NCBI GenBank assembly: GCA_022376515.1
Contig: WTXI01000014.1
Span: 595,158-659,157 of the forward strand
Reading direction: 5' to 3'
DNA: 64,000 nucleotides
DNA from: Lactifluus volemus
Lineage: Eukaryota > Basidiomycota > Agaricomycetes > Russulales > Russulaceae
Shown: in pieces, positions 22,195-33,857 of the stretch
Layout: every line of letters starts with the position of its first letter
How positions within the stretch are numbered: the first letter of the stretch is position 1
Made by a program: the position numbers and the translations under genes
Notes under the pieces: generated by a model
Database searches by the model: none
Seen by the model: the letters and a program-made list of their open reading frames with translations, nothing else
What the model was told of the DNA's origin: nothing

Positions 22195-23195
22195 ATAGGA
22201 TCACGATCACAACTTTCATCGGTCAATCACGTCCTTCGTGCAGATCGACTCGCGCAAACAGTATAGTGTGGGTGGCGCCGGCCCGGGGATGGTGCGGATC
22301 TCCTTCAAAGGTGCAAATTGGGTCGTCGGGTACGTTGCCTTCTCAAATTGCTGACCCCTATCTGCGACCCCCTCACGTGCGTGGTGTCTCCTATTCGGTA
22401 TGGTCCCATCTCTACCCTTTCCCTTTCCCCCTCTGCATGCGAGTACTATGGTATACTCATCCGAGGTACCCAGCGACGACCTGACGTTGCTCCCGCTGGC
22501 CAACTCTGAGCTCGCTATGGGCTCCATGGACAAACTGGCACCTCAGCGCAACTTTCGCGTACGCATCTTGCCCGTGCATAGCCCGTTATCGGCGTTCTTC
22601 GACCCATGTGTTGTGTGAGCTCGCGGCCCGCCCGATCGCACAACCCTTGCCTGTGCGTCATCATAAGAAGCTCCACGAACGGCCTCTCGTACCACGAGTC
22701 GCGTATCGCGGAAAAAGATCAAGTACGCATATTTTTCTCCTCTTTTCGGGGCGTGCCCTCCTCCTGCTAACTGAGCCCCATTACATAGTTCGCTCCTGCT
22801 GACGACGGCCGACGTTGGGTTGTTCTACGACGATTTTGCGCTTGGGCGATCGATCGTGCCACCTGCGTGCATGCGGGCAGGCATTGGTACGCTGGGACCC
22901 CTGTGCGCCCCTTAGCCTCAAAACTTGCATCGTGGGGGTAGAAGAGGTATCACGGACGATATCGCGCGTCTTTGCTATGCCTGGTGAGGATGCCGTATAC
23001 GAGGAAATTGTCTGTTTCAACCGAGTGCAGGGCTACGTAGACGCGCTTGGAGAGCCGATCGATCCCGCTCTGTTCGACAATGGGTCGTTATCTGGAGCTC
23101 CGAGGAGGTATGGGGCGTCGAGGCTGCTCATGTCGTGCAGTTTCATATTGCGCAGGCGCGGCGGCATTTTTGCAATTGGGCACTCCAGTAATATT
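22195..23195 (+). pseudogene. TCD-like copy 5 (C-terminal half, heavily deleted)
   Basis: Begins at a degraded FVQIDSRKQ segment, then MVRISFKGANWVVG (about 22288), a large deletion, STMVYSSEVPSDDLTLLPLA (about 22440-22500), MGSMDKLAPQRNFRVRILPV, and pieces of the last exon: VEEVSRTISRVFAMPGEDAV (about 22935), ALGEPIDPALF, and a damaged ARRHF tail. Stops and frame changes throughout. Confidence 0.65.
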
Positions 23196-23556
23196 TCACA
23201 TTTTTGGATGTCTACGAAACATTAACTTCCTTTCACAGATCAGCTTATCATAAACATAGGGCACCCTTAAAGTATCCACCATGAGGTGTTGTCTTTTGGG
23301 GCCGCCAAATTCTATCCTATTCGTGCAGGATCTGTGCGGCTGCACTGGTTTTAATCCATCACAATACTTTATAACATCTGCGGCATCAATCATATCATAT
23401 CACATTGAGTGCATGCTAGTGGTACAAAAGGAGTTAGATATACACAGGGAGAGCCTAGCGGGCCAATAAGGGAAACAAGAATTTAAAGCATGGATAAATG
23501 GCCATAAATAGGAGTAGAAGGAGTTGTAGATAACATCAAACTTATTTTTTCTGAGT
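23196..23556. other. 3' flank repeat of type A F-box gene (copy A6)
   Basis: No gene is seen. Same family as 156-494, with AAGTATCCACCATGAGGTGT and GGAGTTAGATATACACAGGG. Confidence 0.5.
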
Positions 23557-25280
23557 TTAAAGGCGGTGGATGGCAACAGTGTGAGCAGAACCCTGACGTG
23601 CAATCCCGAAGGGTGAGCCCGGGGCCGGTCCAGATGCCTGATACTCTTTTAGGCAAAGTTCGTCCAATGCAGGTAATACCTCCGTACTGCGCCTTCGCAG
23701 CGCTGACACGACATATGACTCCATCCTCTGAGATAGTATATAGAGGGTCCGGACGGCAATGAACGGGTGGAAGAGTTCCAGCCATAGTGTCTCGTCAATT
23801 ACATCTTGCAAAGTCGTGCCACTAGTACTCTCCGAGTCTCGGATGAAGAGACGTTCAATACCGGAAATGAACGACTCGGAAAGCTGGTTGCATATTTGAG
23901 CCACAGACGAGACTTGCCAATCTACCCCTTTGCATGAGATTTTGATTGTAAGGAGATTGTTGATATCAGATCTGAGTGGTGCCATTGATGAAATTTTCAT
24001 CAAGACACTGCTGGTAAAAATGGCTATGCTTGCTGTATCATTTCTCATAAGTGCTGGTGCATGACCGATGAACCGAGCGAGTTGTTGGATGTCAAAGACC
24101 AGCTGATTGAAGAATGTTATTCGCACGGTGCGGAGTCGAGGGGCATCGATTTGGGCCATGAGGTCCTCCAAGTACTCATTGACACCATGGAAGTCAAAAC
24201 TGGTGAGAGAGGTGAGGATAGCACGTGTCAGCGGAGGTGGAGGTCGGGTTATTGGATCAGGACGAGAAGCCGGGGATATGAATTCGATGGAAAGCTTGGT
24301 GAGCCTGGTCAAGGCAGAGACACACGTGGCCATTTCCTCGGGCGAAACGTAACCACTATGCGGTATCCGTTCAAGGTGGAGATCGACAAGGTCATTGGAA
24401 GACAAAAGAAGTCGAGGTAATGTCGGAATTGGAATGCCATCCAAATGGAGTGATCGTAGACGTGGGGCGGATCCACCTAAGAACGTCTTGGGAAGCGCCA
24501 GCACTGTCCCATCAGGCCCTGATATCCGAAGAGAAAGAAAGACCATTACTGGAAATGGCTCATGCATCGCTGCAACCAAACGCTCCAATGGTGTCATTAT
24601 ATTACCGAGTGAAATGCCGCGAACACGGTTAGGGTGCTCGAGAGCAGCAATTATGTTATCCTCAATTCGATGACTAACAAAGGAGGACCGTATTTCGATA
24701 GGCAAGGGGGGCCAGATATCCAGCATCTTCCTCGCAGGAGTCCATTCTGTGCAGAGAAGGCGCAGATCGAGACGGAGTGGAGACGCAAACATGGTGTATC
24801 GCCATCTTTGGCACACATGCACTAGCTTCGACCATGCCTTCGACGCTCGGTCCGGCCTGGGAGGACCCCAAGTCAGTGATTTAATGATCCATGACCTCGC
24901 TCTGTCCAGAGGGTCCGAGTCCAGATGCTCAAGTAGGCAGAGTTCGAAGATGTCTAGGAGTACATTGTCTGGAAGTGAATGGATTGTAACATGGGGCAAA
25001 ATTTGACCTCCATCGTACAATAAGACATCGTTTTGAGCGTAGCCGATATCACGTACCTTGTCCTAGAATTGCACTTGATCCCATCTTGGAATATACCATG
25101 CGCTCTCCTATCTTGTAAACATCGGAAGGAAGATCCGTTTGGGTTGGAGAAGTGCCAGAGGGCAGGTACGATGGGTGGTGGGATATATCAGTGCTACTTG
25201 ATTGGCGTGATGTTAGAGGCTTTCGAGTGCGCCTGATTAGGGCCATGGAGAAGACTTTTGACTTACTTGAGAGGGCTCAT
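23557..25280 (-). CDS. F-box protein, type A, copy A6
   Basis: Model: complement of 23557-25007, 25057-25232 and 25267-25280; 1641 nt, 546 residues. Exon 1 reads MSPLK. Intron 1 is only 34 nt (GTAAGT to CTAATCAG), very short even for a basidiomycete. Intron 2 is 49 nt with GTACGT donor, but its acceptor reads GGAG instead of CAG. F-box: TIHSLPDNVLLDIFELCLLE. An insert of about 25 residues (DPLDRARSWIIKS and on) precedes LVHVCQRWRYTMFASPLRL; A7 has the same insert, so the two are sister copies. The gene starts the 5-kb repeat unit that also holds modules C and D. Confidence 0.8.
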
Positions 25281-25479
25281 CGAAGAATGTGGAGACAGAG
25301 AAGAGAGGGGGGGATGGGTAGTTATATTGGGGTATTTGGTGGCGAAACATGTGGACACAGCATGGCAACTAATTTGGGACGCACCCCTGCTGTGCAATCG
25401 ATGGAAATGAGCTGATTGGGCATACCATTCTAGTGACGGCAATGGGCAGAACCAAGCCTTGCAGTGGATTCTATCTGTG

Positions 25480-26745
25480 ACGTTTTGTACATGAGGAAGT
25501 GAATTAAGTTGGGCATTTCATAATTTATCATATACACGCCAAAGAAGCGCTCGTTGCAAAAGCAAAACAAACACGGCATCGATTGAACCACCATACAATG
25601 TACATCATATGAGATTTAATAACGGTTCAATGTCCTGTTGAACATAAACGTGAACAAGGCGAGACCGCATCTGATCCCGGACTTGCGATTCCCAGCCATC
25701 GGAGAGGTGTTACGAACGTGTATAGGGGTGGAAAGCAAAAAAAAGATTAGGGGACGGACTTGGATGAACCAAACACCATAGTCCTCCAAGCACTGCCCAC
25801 GATTGCGCCCACATTCACTGATTCACAACGGCGCGCATGACGCGCCGCTGGAGGGTCGGGTGCTGCCTCGAGGATTGGTTGGGGATGAAGCCGCGTTGTC
25901 AGTGCTTATCTCAGCGTCGGGTAATTGTACAAAGTCCGCTACGCTTCTCACGCCGTCATCCTGACCCCGCTGTCCCTAATCCCCATTCCACCGCGAGAGG
26001 TCACTTGAGGGTGTGATTCAGATCAAAGCCGGACGTGGCTGTGGCGACATGAGCTGTGACAGCGAATAGGGCAAGTTGTTCAGGGACAGAGACGGGTTGG
26101 ATGCTGCAGCCTGGACCTTTGGGCGGTGGGCCCGTGGCACACTTCAGAAATGAGGCCACCAAAGGTCCGTCAGGTATACCCTTGTTGGATCGGCGGTACG
26201 TGTCACGCCCTGTACTGTCGTTGTTGTGCCATAACCAAGTTTTCCGTGGGAGAAGGGTGGTGAGACGCAATTGAGATCTACCTATGGACTGGATGGGACT
26301 TTTAGATGACTTACGAACGACAATGCCGTCGTGTACATCGATGTCAGCTCGCGGGAGGTAATGTTGCGTCCGTTTTGCAGGAGAATGCCTATTCATTAGC
26401 AGGAGCGCCAGCAGGGAGGGAGCACGTGAGATGAGGAGAGCGGCTTCTGCTTGGGTAAAGGGAAATTGACGAACAGTGAGTGGCCATCGTGTTTAGTGCG
26501 GGGCATGAGCAGCCCTGTTATCAGAGTCGTGGAGAGATCTACTCTGGCCAGATGGGACCCTCTCCTGCCTGCCCCTAGGTCATCACCACCTTTACTGACC
26601 TTGCGGTTGAGGGTCAGCTCGTTGGTAAATGTGAGAGAAATATCTGAGCAGAACGTGAAGACCAAAGAGAATATGGCGGAGTTTATGTGGCCAAAACTGG
26701 ACGACGTGTGTCACGTGTGCGCTTACATGGGCCGATCCTAAGACC
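25480..26745 (-). pseudogene. Module C copy 1 (unrecognised, decayed)
   Basis: The best preserved part is an open minus-strand frame 26001-26396 with KRTQHYLPRADIDVHDGI, DTYRRSNKGIPDGPLVASFL and LALFAVTAHVATATSGFDL. A GTAAGT donor follows DGIVV (about 26310), so the unspliced frame may include an intron. Another frame holds FTQAEAALLISRAPSLLALL just upstream. I do not recognise the family. Copies lie at 30400 and 35630 and differ by frame-changing indels, which argues for decay of a once-coding gene. Confidence 0.45.
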
Positions 26746-26779
26746 TCTCCCTGGAGAGCGTCGACGTCCTCTAACAAAC

Positions 26780-27480
26780 TGCCACCATGTCTCGCCAGTT
26801 TCTCGTCGGAGGAAACTTGAAGGTGAACCATGAGGTTGCTCCTGGTTCTACAAACCTGCTTCTCCTTTGGCGTTTCGAATGATAGGAGCCAAGACCGCTT
26901 CCGTCGTATCGCCATAGCCACAATTTAGCACGTCATAAACTACCTCCCGAGGTTATTGTTGATCATTTCCCATCTACACTGACTCACCTAACTATTAATA
27001 CAACCACCAATTTCCCAGCGTTTGGAGTGACTTCTCCCCCATCGGATGTATGAAAATTTTATCCTACCGAAGCTTTCTCGTTTTCGTTGGTCCCTCTACA
27101 GCTACACCACGAGTCTCTGCGACCCCCAACCATGATCTCCCCGCTTACAAAGCTCCGTTTACCCCGTTTGACCCATCTCTCGATCCAGAGGCACTGCTTT
27201 TTTTAACGACCTACGCGAACTGGAAATTTTCGTTGCTCGCCACGAGACTCTGGTCGAGTTGAAGTTGTTCCTTTGCCCGATAGCGTCGACCAAGGCAACA
27301 TAAGGATATCGTTTCAAACAATCGGCTCAGGTTTCGGACCGCTCCAGACTAGAGATGATGGCTCTCAGAGATTTGGTTGTATCAGAGCGGAATGATTCGA
27401 AGATTGAAGATGAGAATGCACTAAAGCGCCTGCAAGAAGTTGTGGAATCGAGGGTATGAACGTAGAGTAGTCAGGTCGTA
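26780..27480 (+). pseudogene. Module D copy 1 (LRR-like tail, unrecognised)
   Basis: Starts MSRQFLVGGNLKVNHEVAPG (about 26788), the closest of four copies to the triosephosphate isomerase N-terminus (R-x-F-x-VGGN-x-K). The resemblance ends after some 15 residues. Further on lie ISPLTKLRLPRLTHLSIQRH (about 27130) and ETLVELKLFLC-type sequence in changing frames, with a poly-T insertion near 27190. Not coding as it stands. Confidence 0.45.
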
Positions 27481-27489
27481 TAACTGAAT

Positions 27490-28240
27490 AGCTGAGCCCG
27501 TATTTATAACAGCATGCCTCTGTTTAACGACTTCTGCCTCAATCTGCGTTCGCGTGGGACATACTGTAACTTTACCGTGACACCGCTGCACTAGCAACTT
27601 ATTCCATTCTTTCCTCTTACGATGCTCGCTGAGCTCAGCGTCGCGCCGACCTTGCCAATTATTAATAAATCAGCCGTGCCGTAGCCTCGGGCACAACCTC
27701 TGCTCGCATACACCTCTCTCCATCCTCCTTACTCTAAGTTGCGTCTGCTTCGGAATACTCAGAAGAGCTCGCGCGCACAAACTCACCCGAACCTATGCCT
27801 TCCCGGAGAGCAGGGCGTCGCTCGCGCGCGCAAAGGTCGTGATCGTCGGCTGCGTCGGCATCGGCAGTTGGGCAGTGGTCATGCTGGCCCGCTCCGGCGT
27901 CGCCCATCTGCGTCTCATCGACTTTGACTATGTCACCCTTTCCTCCCTCAATCGTCATGCCACAGCCGCCCTCGCTGACGTCGGCACGCCAAACGTACAG
28001 TGCATCGCACGCGCGTTGCATGCTATCGCACCATTTGTGCAGGTCGATCCACGCGTAGAGTTGTGGAGGGATGGCGCGGATGGTGCAGAGCTCCTTCAGA
28101 TTGGGTTGTTGGTACGTGGGGCAGCACTGGGGCTCAATGACACGGTAAACTTTGCAATTTACTTTTTCATCCCGTTGGCTATTTTCTTCCATGGGTGCTG
28201 GGACCAAGTCACAACCGACGCGCATGCAGGATCTGTGCGG
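27490..28240 (+). pseudogene. TCD-like copy 6 (N-terminal half, cut short)
   Basis: Reads ARRAQRRADLAN-type N-terminus, then VVIVGCVGIGSWAVVMLARS (about 27835-27895; second Gly of GxGGxG replaced by Val), AHLRLIDFDYVTLSSLNRHA, ALADVGTPNVQCIARALHAI and PFVQVDPRVELWRDGADGAE. After a damaged exon end the sequence switches at about 28222 into an F-box 3' flank. Nucleotide-binding residues (Asp of IDFD, Arg of LNRH) persist, but the catalytic half is absent. Confidence 0.75.
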
Positions 28241-28450
28241 CTGCACTGGGTTTAATCCATCACAATACTTTACTTTACAACATCTGCGTTAGGTAACGGC
28301 ATATCACATTGAGTGCATGCCAATGGTACAAAAGGAGTTAGACATACACAGGGAGAGCCTAGCGGGCCAATGAGAGAAATAAGAATTGAAAGCATGGATA
28401 AATGGGTGCAAGTAGGAGTAGAAGAGGAGTTGTAGATAGCATCGAACTCA

Positions 28451-30230
28451 TTATTTCCGAGTTTTAAGGCGGTGGACGGCAACAGGGTGAGCAGAACCCT
28501 GACGTGCAATTATGGTTGGCTCGATGTCTTGTTGCTCAAAGTCCGCGGCCGGTCCAGATGACTGATACTCGACTAGACAAAGTTTGTCCAATGCAGGTAA
28601 CACCTCCGTACTGAGCCCTTGCAGCGCCGACACGACGTATGGTCCCACCATCTGAGACAGTATATAGAGGGTCCGGACGGCAATGAACGGGTGGAGGAGT
28701 TCCAGCCATTGTGTCTCGTCCATTGCATCTTCCAAAGTCGATGGAAACATGCCACTAGTCTTTTGGATGAAGAGACGTTCAATACTGGAAATGAACGACT
28801 CGGAAAGCTGGTTGCATATTTGGGCCACAGACGAGACTTGCCAATCTACCCGTCTGCATGAGATTTCGAATCTAAGAAAATAAGATCGGCTCATTGACGA
28901 AAATCTCATTGTGACGCGGTCAGTATAAATGACTATGTGTGCCGTATCGTCCGGAATAAGTGCTGGTGCATGACCGATGAACCGAGGGAGTTGTTGGATG
29001 TCAAATACCAGCTGATTGAAGAATGTTATTTCCATGACGTGGAGTAGAGGGGCATCTATTTGGGCCGTGAGGTCCTCTAAGTACTCACTGACACCATGAA
29101 AGTAAAAATTGGTGAGAGCGGGGAGGACAGTACATGTCAGCGGAGGTGTGCGTCGGGTTGTTGGATCAGGACGAGATGCCGGGGATGTGAATTCGATGGA
29201 AAGCTTGGTGAGCCTGGGCAAGGTAGAGACACAGGTAGCCATCGCCTCGGGAGAAATGTAACCATTATGCGGTATCTTCAAAAGGTGGAGATCGACGAGG
29301 TCATTGGATGACAAAAGAAGTCGAGGTAATGTCGGAAATGGGATGCGTGTCAAACGGAGTGATCGTAGACGTGGGGCGGATCCACCTAAGAATGTACTGG
29401 GAAGCGCCGGCACAGTCCCATCAAGCCTGAATATCCGAAGAGAAAGAGAGACCATTGCTGGAAATGGCAAATGCATCGCTGCAACCAAACGCTCCGATGG
29501 TATCATTACATTATCGAGTGAAATGCTGCGTACATGGTTAGGGTGCTCGAGTGCAGCAAATATGTTATCCTCAACTCGAGGACTAACAAAGGAGGACCGT
29601 ATTTCGATAGGTAAGGGGGGCCAGATATCCAGTATCTTCCTCGAAGGAGTCCAGTTTGTGCAGAGAAGGTGCAGGTCGAGACGAAGTGGGGAAGCAAACA
29701 CAATGTATCGCCATCTTTGACATACATGGACTAACTTCGACCATGCCCTCGACGCTCGGTCCGGCCCGGGAGGACCCCTAGTCCGCGATTTAATGATCCA
29801 TGACCTCGCTCTGTCCAGAGGGTCCGAGTCCAGAGTCTCAAGTAGGTAGAGTTCGAAGGTGTCTAGGAGGACATTATCTGGAAGTGAATGGATTGTAACA
29901 TGGGGTAATTTTCGACCTGCATCGTACAATAAGACATCGTTGTAAGCGTGGCCGATATCACGTGCCTTTTCCTTGAATTGCACTTGATCCCTTCTTGGAA
30001 TATACCATTCGCTCTCCTATCTTGTGAATCTCGGAAGGAAGGTCTGTTTGGATTGGAGAAGTGCCAGAGGGCAGGTATGATGGGTGGTCGGATATATCAG
30101 TGCTACTTGATTGGCGTGATGTTAGATGGCTGACGGGCTTTCGAGTGCGCCTGATTAGGGATTCATAAACATAGAGTATTATTTGAAATAGGCAGTGGAG
30201 AAGACTTTTGATATACTTGAGAGGGCTCAT
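28451..30230 (-). CDS. F-box protein, type A, copy A7
   Basis: Model: complement of 28451-29916, 29966-30150 and 30217-30230; 1665 nt, 554 residues. Exon 1 reads MSPLK with a GTATAT donor. Intron 2 is 49 nt, but its donor is GCACGT, so it would be a GC-AG intron. Retaining it stops translation within a few codons (G K G T stop). F-box: TIHSLPDNVLLDTFELYL, the A6-type insert, then LVHVCQRWRYIVFASPLRLDL. Exon 2 is Ser/Thr-rich (SRQSSSTDISDHPSYLPSG). C-terminal region is complete, ending HRLKTRK. If the GC donor fails, the gene could use a downstream start and keep the F-box, but no ATG lies directly before it. Confidence 0.78.
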
Positions 30231-30399
30231 CGAAGAATGTGGGGACAGAGAAGAGAGGGACATAGTTATATTGGTGCATTTGGTGGCGCAACATGTGGAC
30301 ATAGCATGGCATTAATCTGCCTGCCAGTAGACGCACCCCTACTGTGTTATCGATGGAAATGAGCTGATTGCGCATACCATTCTAGTGACGGCAATGGGC

Positions 30400-31560
30400 A
30401 GAACCAAGCCTTGCAGTGGATTCTATCTGTAACGTTTTGTACACGAGGAAGTGAATTAGCAACTCACCAACTTGAAGACAAGGTGGTTTCAGTGCATCTC
30501 AAGTTGGGGATTTCATATCGTATACAAGCTAAAGAGGCGCTCGTTGAAAAAACAAAACAAAGCACGGCATCGATTGAACCACCATACAATGTACATCGTA
30601 TGAGATTTATTAATGTCCTGTTGAAACGTGAACAAGGCGAGACCCATCTGATGCAGGACATGCGATTCCCAGCCATCAGGGAGGGTCAAGAACGTGTATA
30701 GGTCAGGTGGAAAGCAAAACAAGATTAGGAGACGGACCTGGACGAGTCAAACGCCTTATGTTCATAGCCCTCCAGGCACCGCCAATGATCGCCCCCACAT
30801 TCACACTGATTCACAAGGACGCGCATGAGGCGCCGCGAGAGGTCGCTTGTGATCAGGGTACGGTTCAGATCAACGTGGCTGTGGCGACATGAGCTGTGAC
30901 GGCGAATAAGGCGAGTCGTTCGGGGAAAGAGACGGGTCGGGTGCTGCCACCTGGACCTTTGGGCGGTGGGCCCGTGGCACACCTCAGAAATGAGACTACC
31001 AAAGGTCCGTCAGGTATACCCTCGTTGGATTGGTGGTACGTGTCACGCCCTGTACTGTCGTTGTGCCATGATGAAGTTTTCAGTGTGAGAAGGGGGGTGA
31101 GATGCGGTTGAGATCTACCTATGGGCTGGATGGGACTTTTAGATAACTTACGAACGACATGCTCAATGCCGCCGTGTACATCGATGTCAGCTCGCGGGAG
31201 GTAATGTTGTGTCCGTCTCGCGTGAGGATGCTTATTCATTCGCAGGAGCGCCAGAAGGGAGGGAGCACGTGAGATGAGGAGAGTGGCCATCGCGTTTAGT
31301 GCGGGGCATGAACAGCACTGTTATCAGAGTCGTCGAGGGATATATCTGACCCTCTCCTGCCTGCCCATAGGCCATCACCACCTTTACCGACCTTGCGGTT
31401 GAGGTCAGCGTGTTGGTGAGTGTGAGAGAAATATCCGAGCAGAACTTGAAGACCAAAGAGTATATGGGGGAGAGCTTATGCTGTGCTGTCAGACGGGAGA
31501 TTTCTGTGGCCAACTGTACAACGTGCGTCACGTGTGCGCTTACCATAGGTTCAAGTTCAA
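30400..31560 (-). pseudogene. Module C copy 2 (unrecognised, decayed)
   Basis: Open minus-strand stretch 30865-31290 holds RTQHYLPRADIDVHGGIEHV, EGIPDGPLVVSFLRCATGPP and ERLALFAVTAHVATAT. A GTAAGT donor follows GIEHVV (about 31150). Upstream VHVTHVVQLATEIS- and FKFCSDISLTLTNTLT-like pieces lie in another frame. The lower part (30440-30700) is non-coding and shared with the other two copies. No family recognised. Confidence 0.45.
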
Positions 31561-31604
31561 CCGAACCGATCCTTATTCTCCACTGAAGAGCGTCGACGTC
31601 CTCT

Positions 31605-32310
31605 CACTGCTACCATGTCTCGCCAGTTTTTGGTCGGAGGAAAATTGAAGGTGAACTATGAGATCTCCCGGTTCTAAAAACCTGCTTCTCCTTTGGCATT
31701 TCGAATGATAAGAGCCAAAACCGCTTCCATCGTATCGTATCACATGGCCACGATTTGGCACGTCATATTTCGATGAAACTACCCTCCCGAGGTTATTGTT
31801 GATCATTTCTAACCCTTCCCCATCTACACTGACTCACATGACTATTAACACAGCCAATTTCCCAGCGTTTGGAATGACTTCTCCCCCATCGGATGTATGA
31901 GAATTTGCCATTTATCCTACCGAAGCTTTCTCGTCTTCGTTGGTCTCTCTACAGCTACATCACGAGTCTCTGCGACCCCTAACCATAATCTCCCCGCTTA
32001 TAAAACTCCATTTACCCCGTTTGGCCCATCTCCCGATTCAGAGGCACTGTTTTAACGACCTACGCGAAGTGGAATTTTTCGCTGCTCGCCACGGTGAGAC
32101 TCTGGTCGAATTGAAGTTGTTCCTTTGCCCGATGGTGACGTCGACCAAGGCAACATAAGGATATCGTTTCAAACAATCGGCTCAGGTTTCGGACAGCCCC
32201 AGATCAGAGCTGGCTCTCAGAGATTTGGTTGTATCAGAGCGGAACGATTCGAAGATCGATGATGAGAATGCACTGAAGCGCGTGGAATCGAGGGTATGAA
32301 CGTAGAGTAG
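31605..32310 (+). pseudogene. Module D copy 2 (LRR-like tail, unrecognised)
   Basis: MSRQFLVGGKLKVNYEI at about 31616 runs into a stop. Later, LQLHHESLRPLTIISPLIKL and LPRLAHLPIQRHCFNDLREV, EFFAARHGETLVELKLF are open from 31940 to 32158. The 3' end has a deletion of the ALERLQEVVE-type terminus kept in copy 3. Confidence 0.45.
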
Positions 32311-32329
32311 CCAAGTCATACAACTGAAT

Positions 32330-33620
32330 AGCTGAGCCCGTAGTTAGTATTTAACATGCCTTGTTTAACGGCTTCTGCCTCGATCTGCGCTCGTGTGGGA
32401 CATTCCTCTACCGTGACACCGCTGCACTAGCAACTTATTCCATTCTTTCCTCTTACGATGCTCGCCGAGCTCAGCGTCGCGCCGACCTTGCCAATGAAAT
32501 CAGCCGTCCCGTAGCCTCGGGCACAACCTCTGTTCGCATACACCTCTCTCCATCCTCCTTACTCTAAGTTGCGTCTGCTTCGGAATACTCAGAAGAGCTC
32601 GCGCGCGCACAAACTCACCCGAACCTATGCCTTCCCGGAGAGCAGGGCGTCGCTCGCATGCGCAAAGGTCGTGATCGTCGGCTGCGTCGGCGTCGGCAGT
32701 TGGGCAGTGGTCATGCTGGCCCGCTCCGGCGTCGCCCATCTGCGTCTCATCGACTTTGACCTTTCCTCCCTCAATCGTCATACCACAGCCGCCCTCGCTG
32801 ACGTCGGAACGCCAAAAGTACAGTGAGTCGCAAGCGCGTTGCATGCCATCGCACCGTTTGTGCAGGTCGATCCACGCATAGAGTTGTGGAGGGGTGGTGC
32901 GGATGGTGCAGAGCTCCTTCAGGGGGGCAGATTGTGTTGGGGCTCAGTAACACGGTAAACTTTGCAATTATTTTTTTGTTTTTCATCCCGTTCGCCATAG
33001 ATGCGATCGACAATATTGGTACCAACGTTGAGCTTCTCGCGCATTGCGTACAGAATAGCATCAAGGCGGTTTCTTCCATGAGTGCTGGGACAAAGTCAGA
33101 CCCGACGCGCATACATATCACCGACTTATCCGCGACGCACAACGACCGGCTCGCGTGCCCATGCGCCAACGTCTTCGCGCCGTGCTCTCCCGCTCTGAAC
33201 GAGCATTTACGCCGACGCCGCCGTCATCAGACCCTTCCTCCACGGATGCCGACACCGACGATGACCCATCATCTGCACCCTCACCCGCTTCCTCTGCGCA
33301 AGAATACTCAATCCCGGTGGTATACTCACTCGACGTACCCAGCGACGACGAACGCTACAGCCGCTGGCCAACTCTGAGCCCGTCATGGGCTCCGTGGACG
33401 AACTGGTGCCTCTGCGCGACTTTTGCGTACGCACCTTGATCGTGCTCGGCCCGCTCCCGGCACTATTCGGTCTACATATCGCGACCTATGTGTTGTGTGA
33501 GCTCGCGAGTCGGCCGCTAGAATGACCCTTGCCCATGCGCCATCGTAAAAAGCTCTATGAATGGGTGTGGAAGGACCGGTTGCACCGTGAGTCGCGTATC
33601 GCGAGTAAACAAATCAAGTA
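32330..33620 (+). pseudogene. TCD-like copy 7 (long, lacks C-terminus)
   Basis: Includes the hydrophobic N-terminal segment LYRDTAALATYSILSSYDAR (about 32410-32470), a candidate membrane anchor, then RRADLANEISRPVASGT. It continues with VVIVGCVGVGSWAVVMLARS, AALADVGTPKVQ and a stop, DAIDNIGTNVELLAHCVQNS (about 33000-33060), SSMSAGTKSDPTRIHITDLS, AQEYSIPVVYSLDVPSDD, ATYVLCELASRP. It breaks off at about 33618 (AAACAAATCAAGTACG) where F-box 3' flank begins. Stops and frame changes kill it, yet the ThiF signature is clear. Confidence 0.78.
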
Positions 33621-33857
33621 CGGGTTGTCCCTCAGCTCAATTCAAATCTGTGCTGCTCATGCGGTGTCCATGTGGCTACATACATCTTAATCCGTCGATT
33701 GAAACTTTATAAAGTCTACTCTTAGATAAAGGCATGCACATGAGGAGGTGTTAGATATATACAGGGTGGGACAATGGGATTATGGGAGTAGCATGAAGCA
33801 ACGGGGTATAACTAAGAGTGGAAGGGGTTGTAGGTCTAGACAACATTGAGCTTCCCA

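Noticed and set aside
24061..24420. Recurrent plus-strand open frames opposite the type A exon 3 (LLDVKDQLIEECY and similar), present in most copies
   Set aside because: They are the antisense of conserved leucine-rich coding sequence; their persistence follows from F-box codon conservation, and starts and ends differ between copies.
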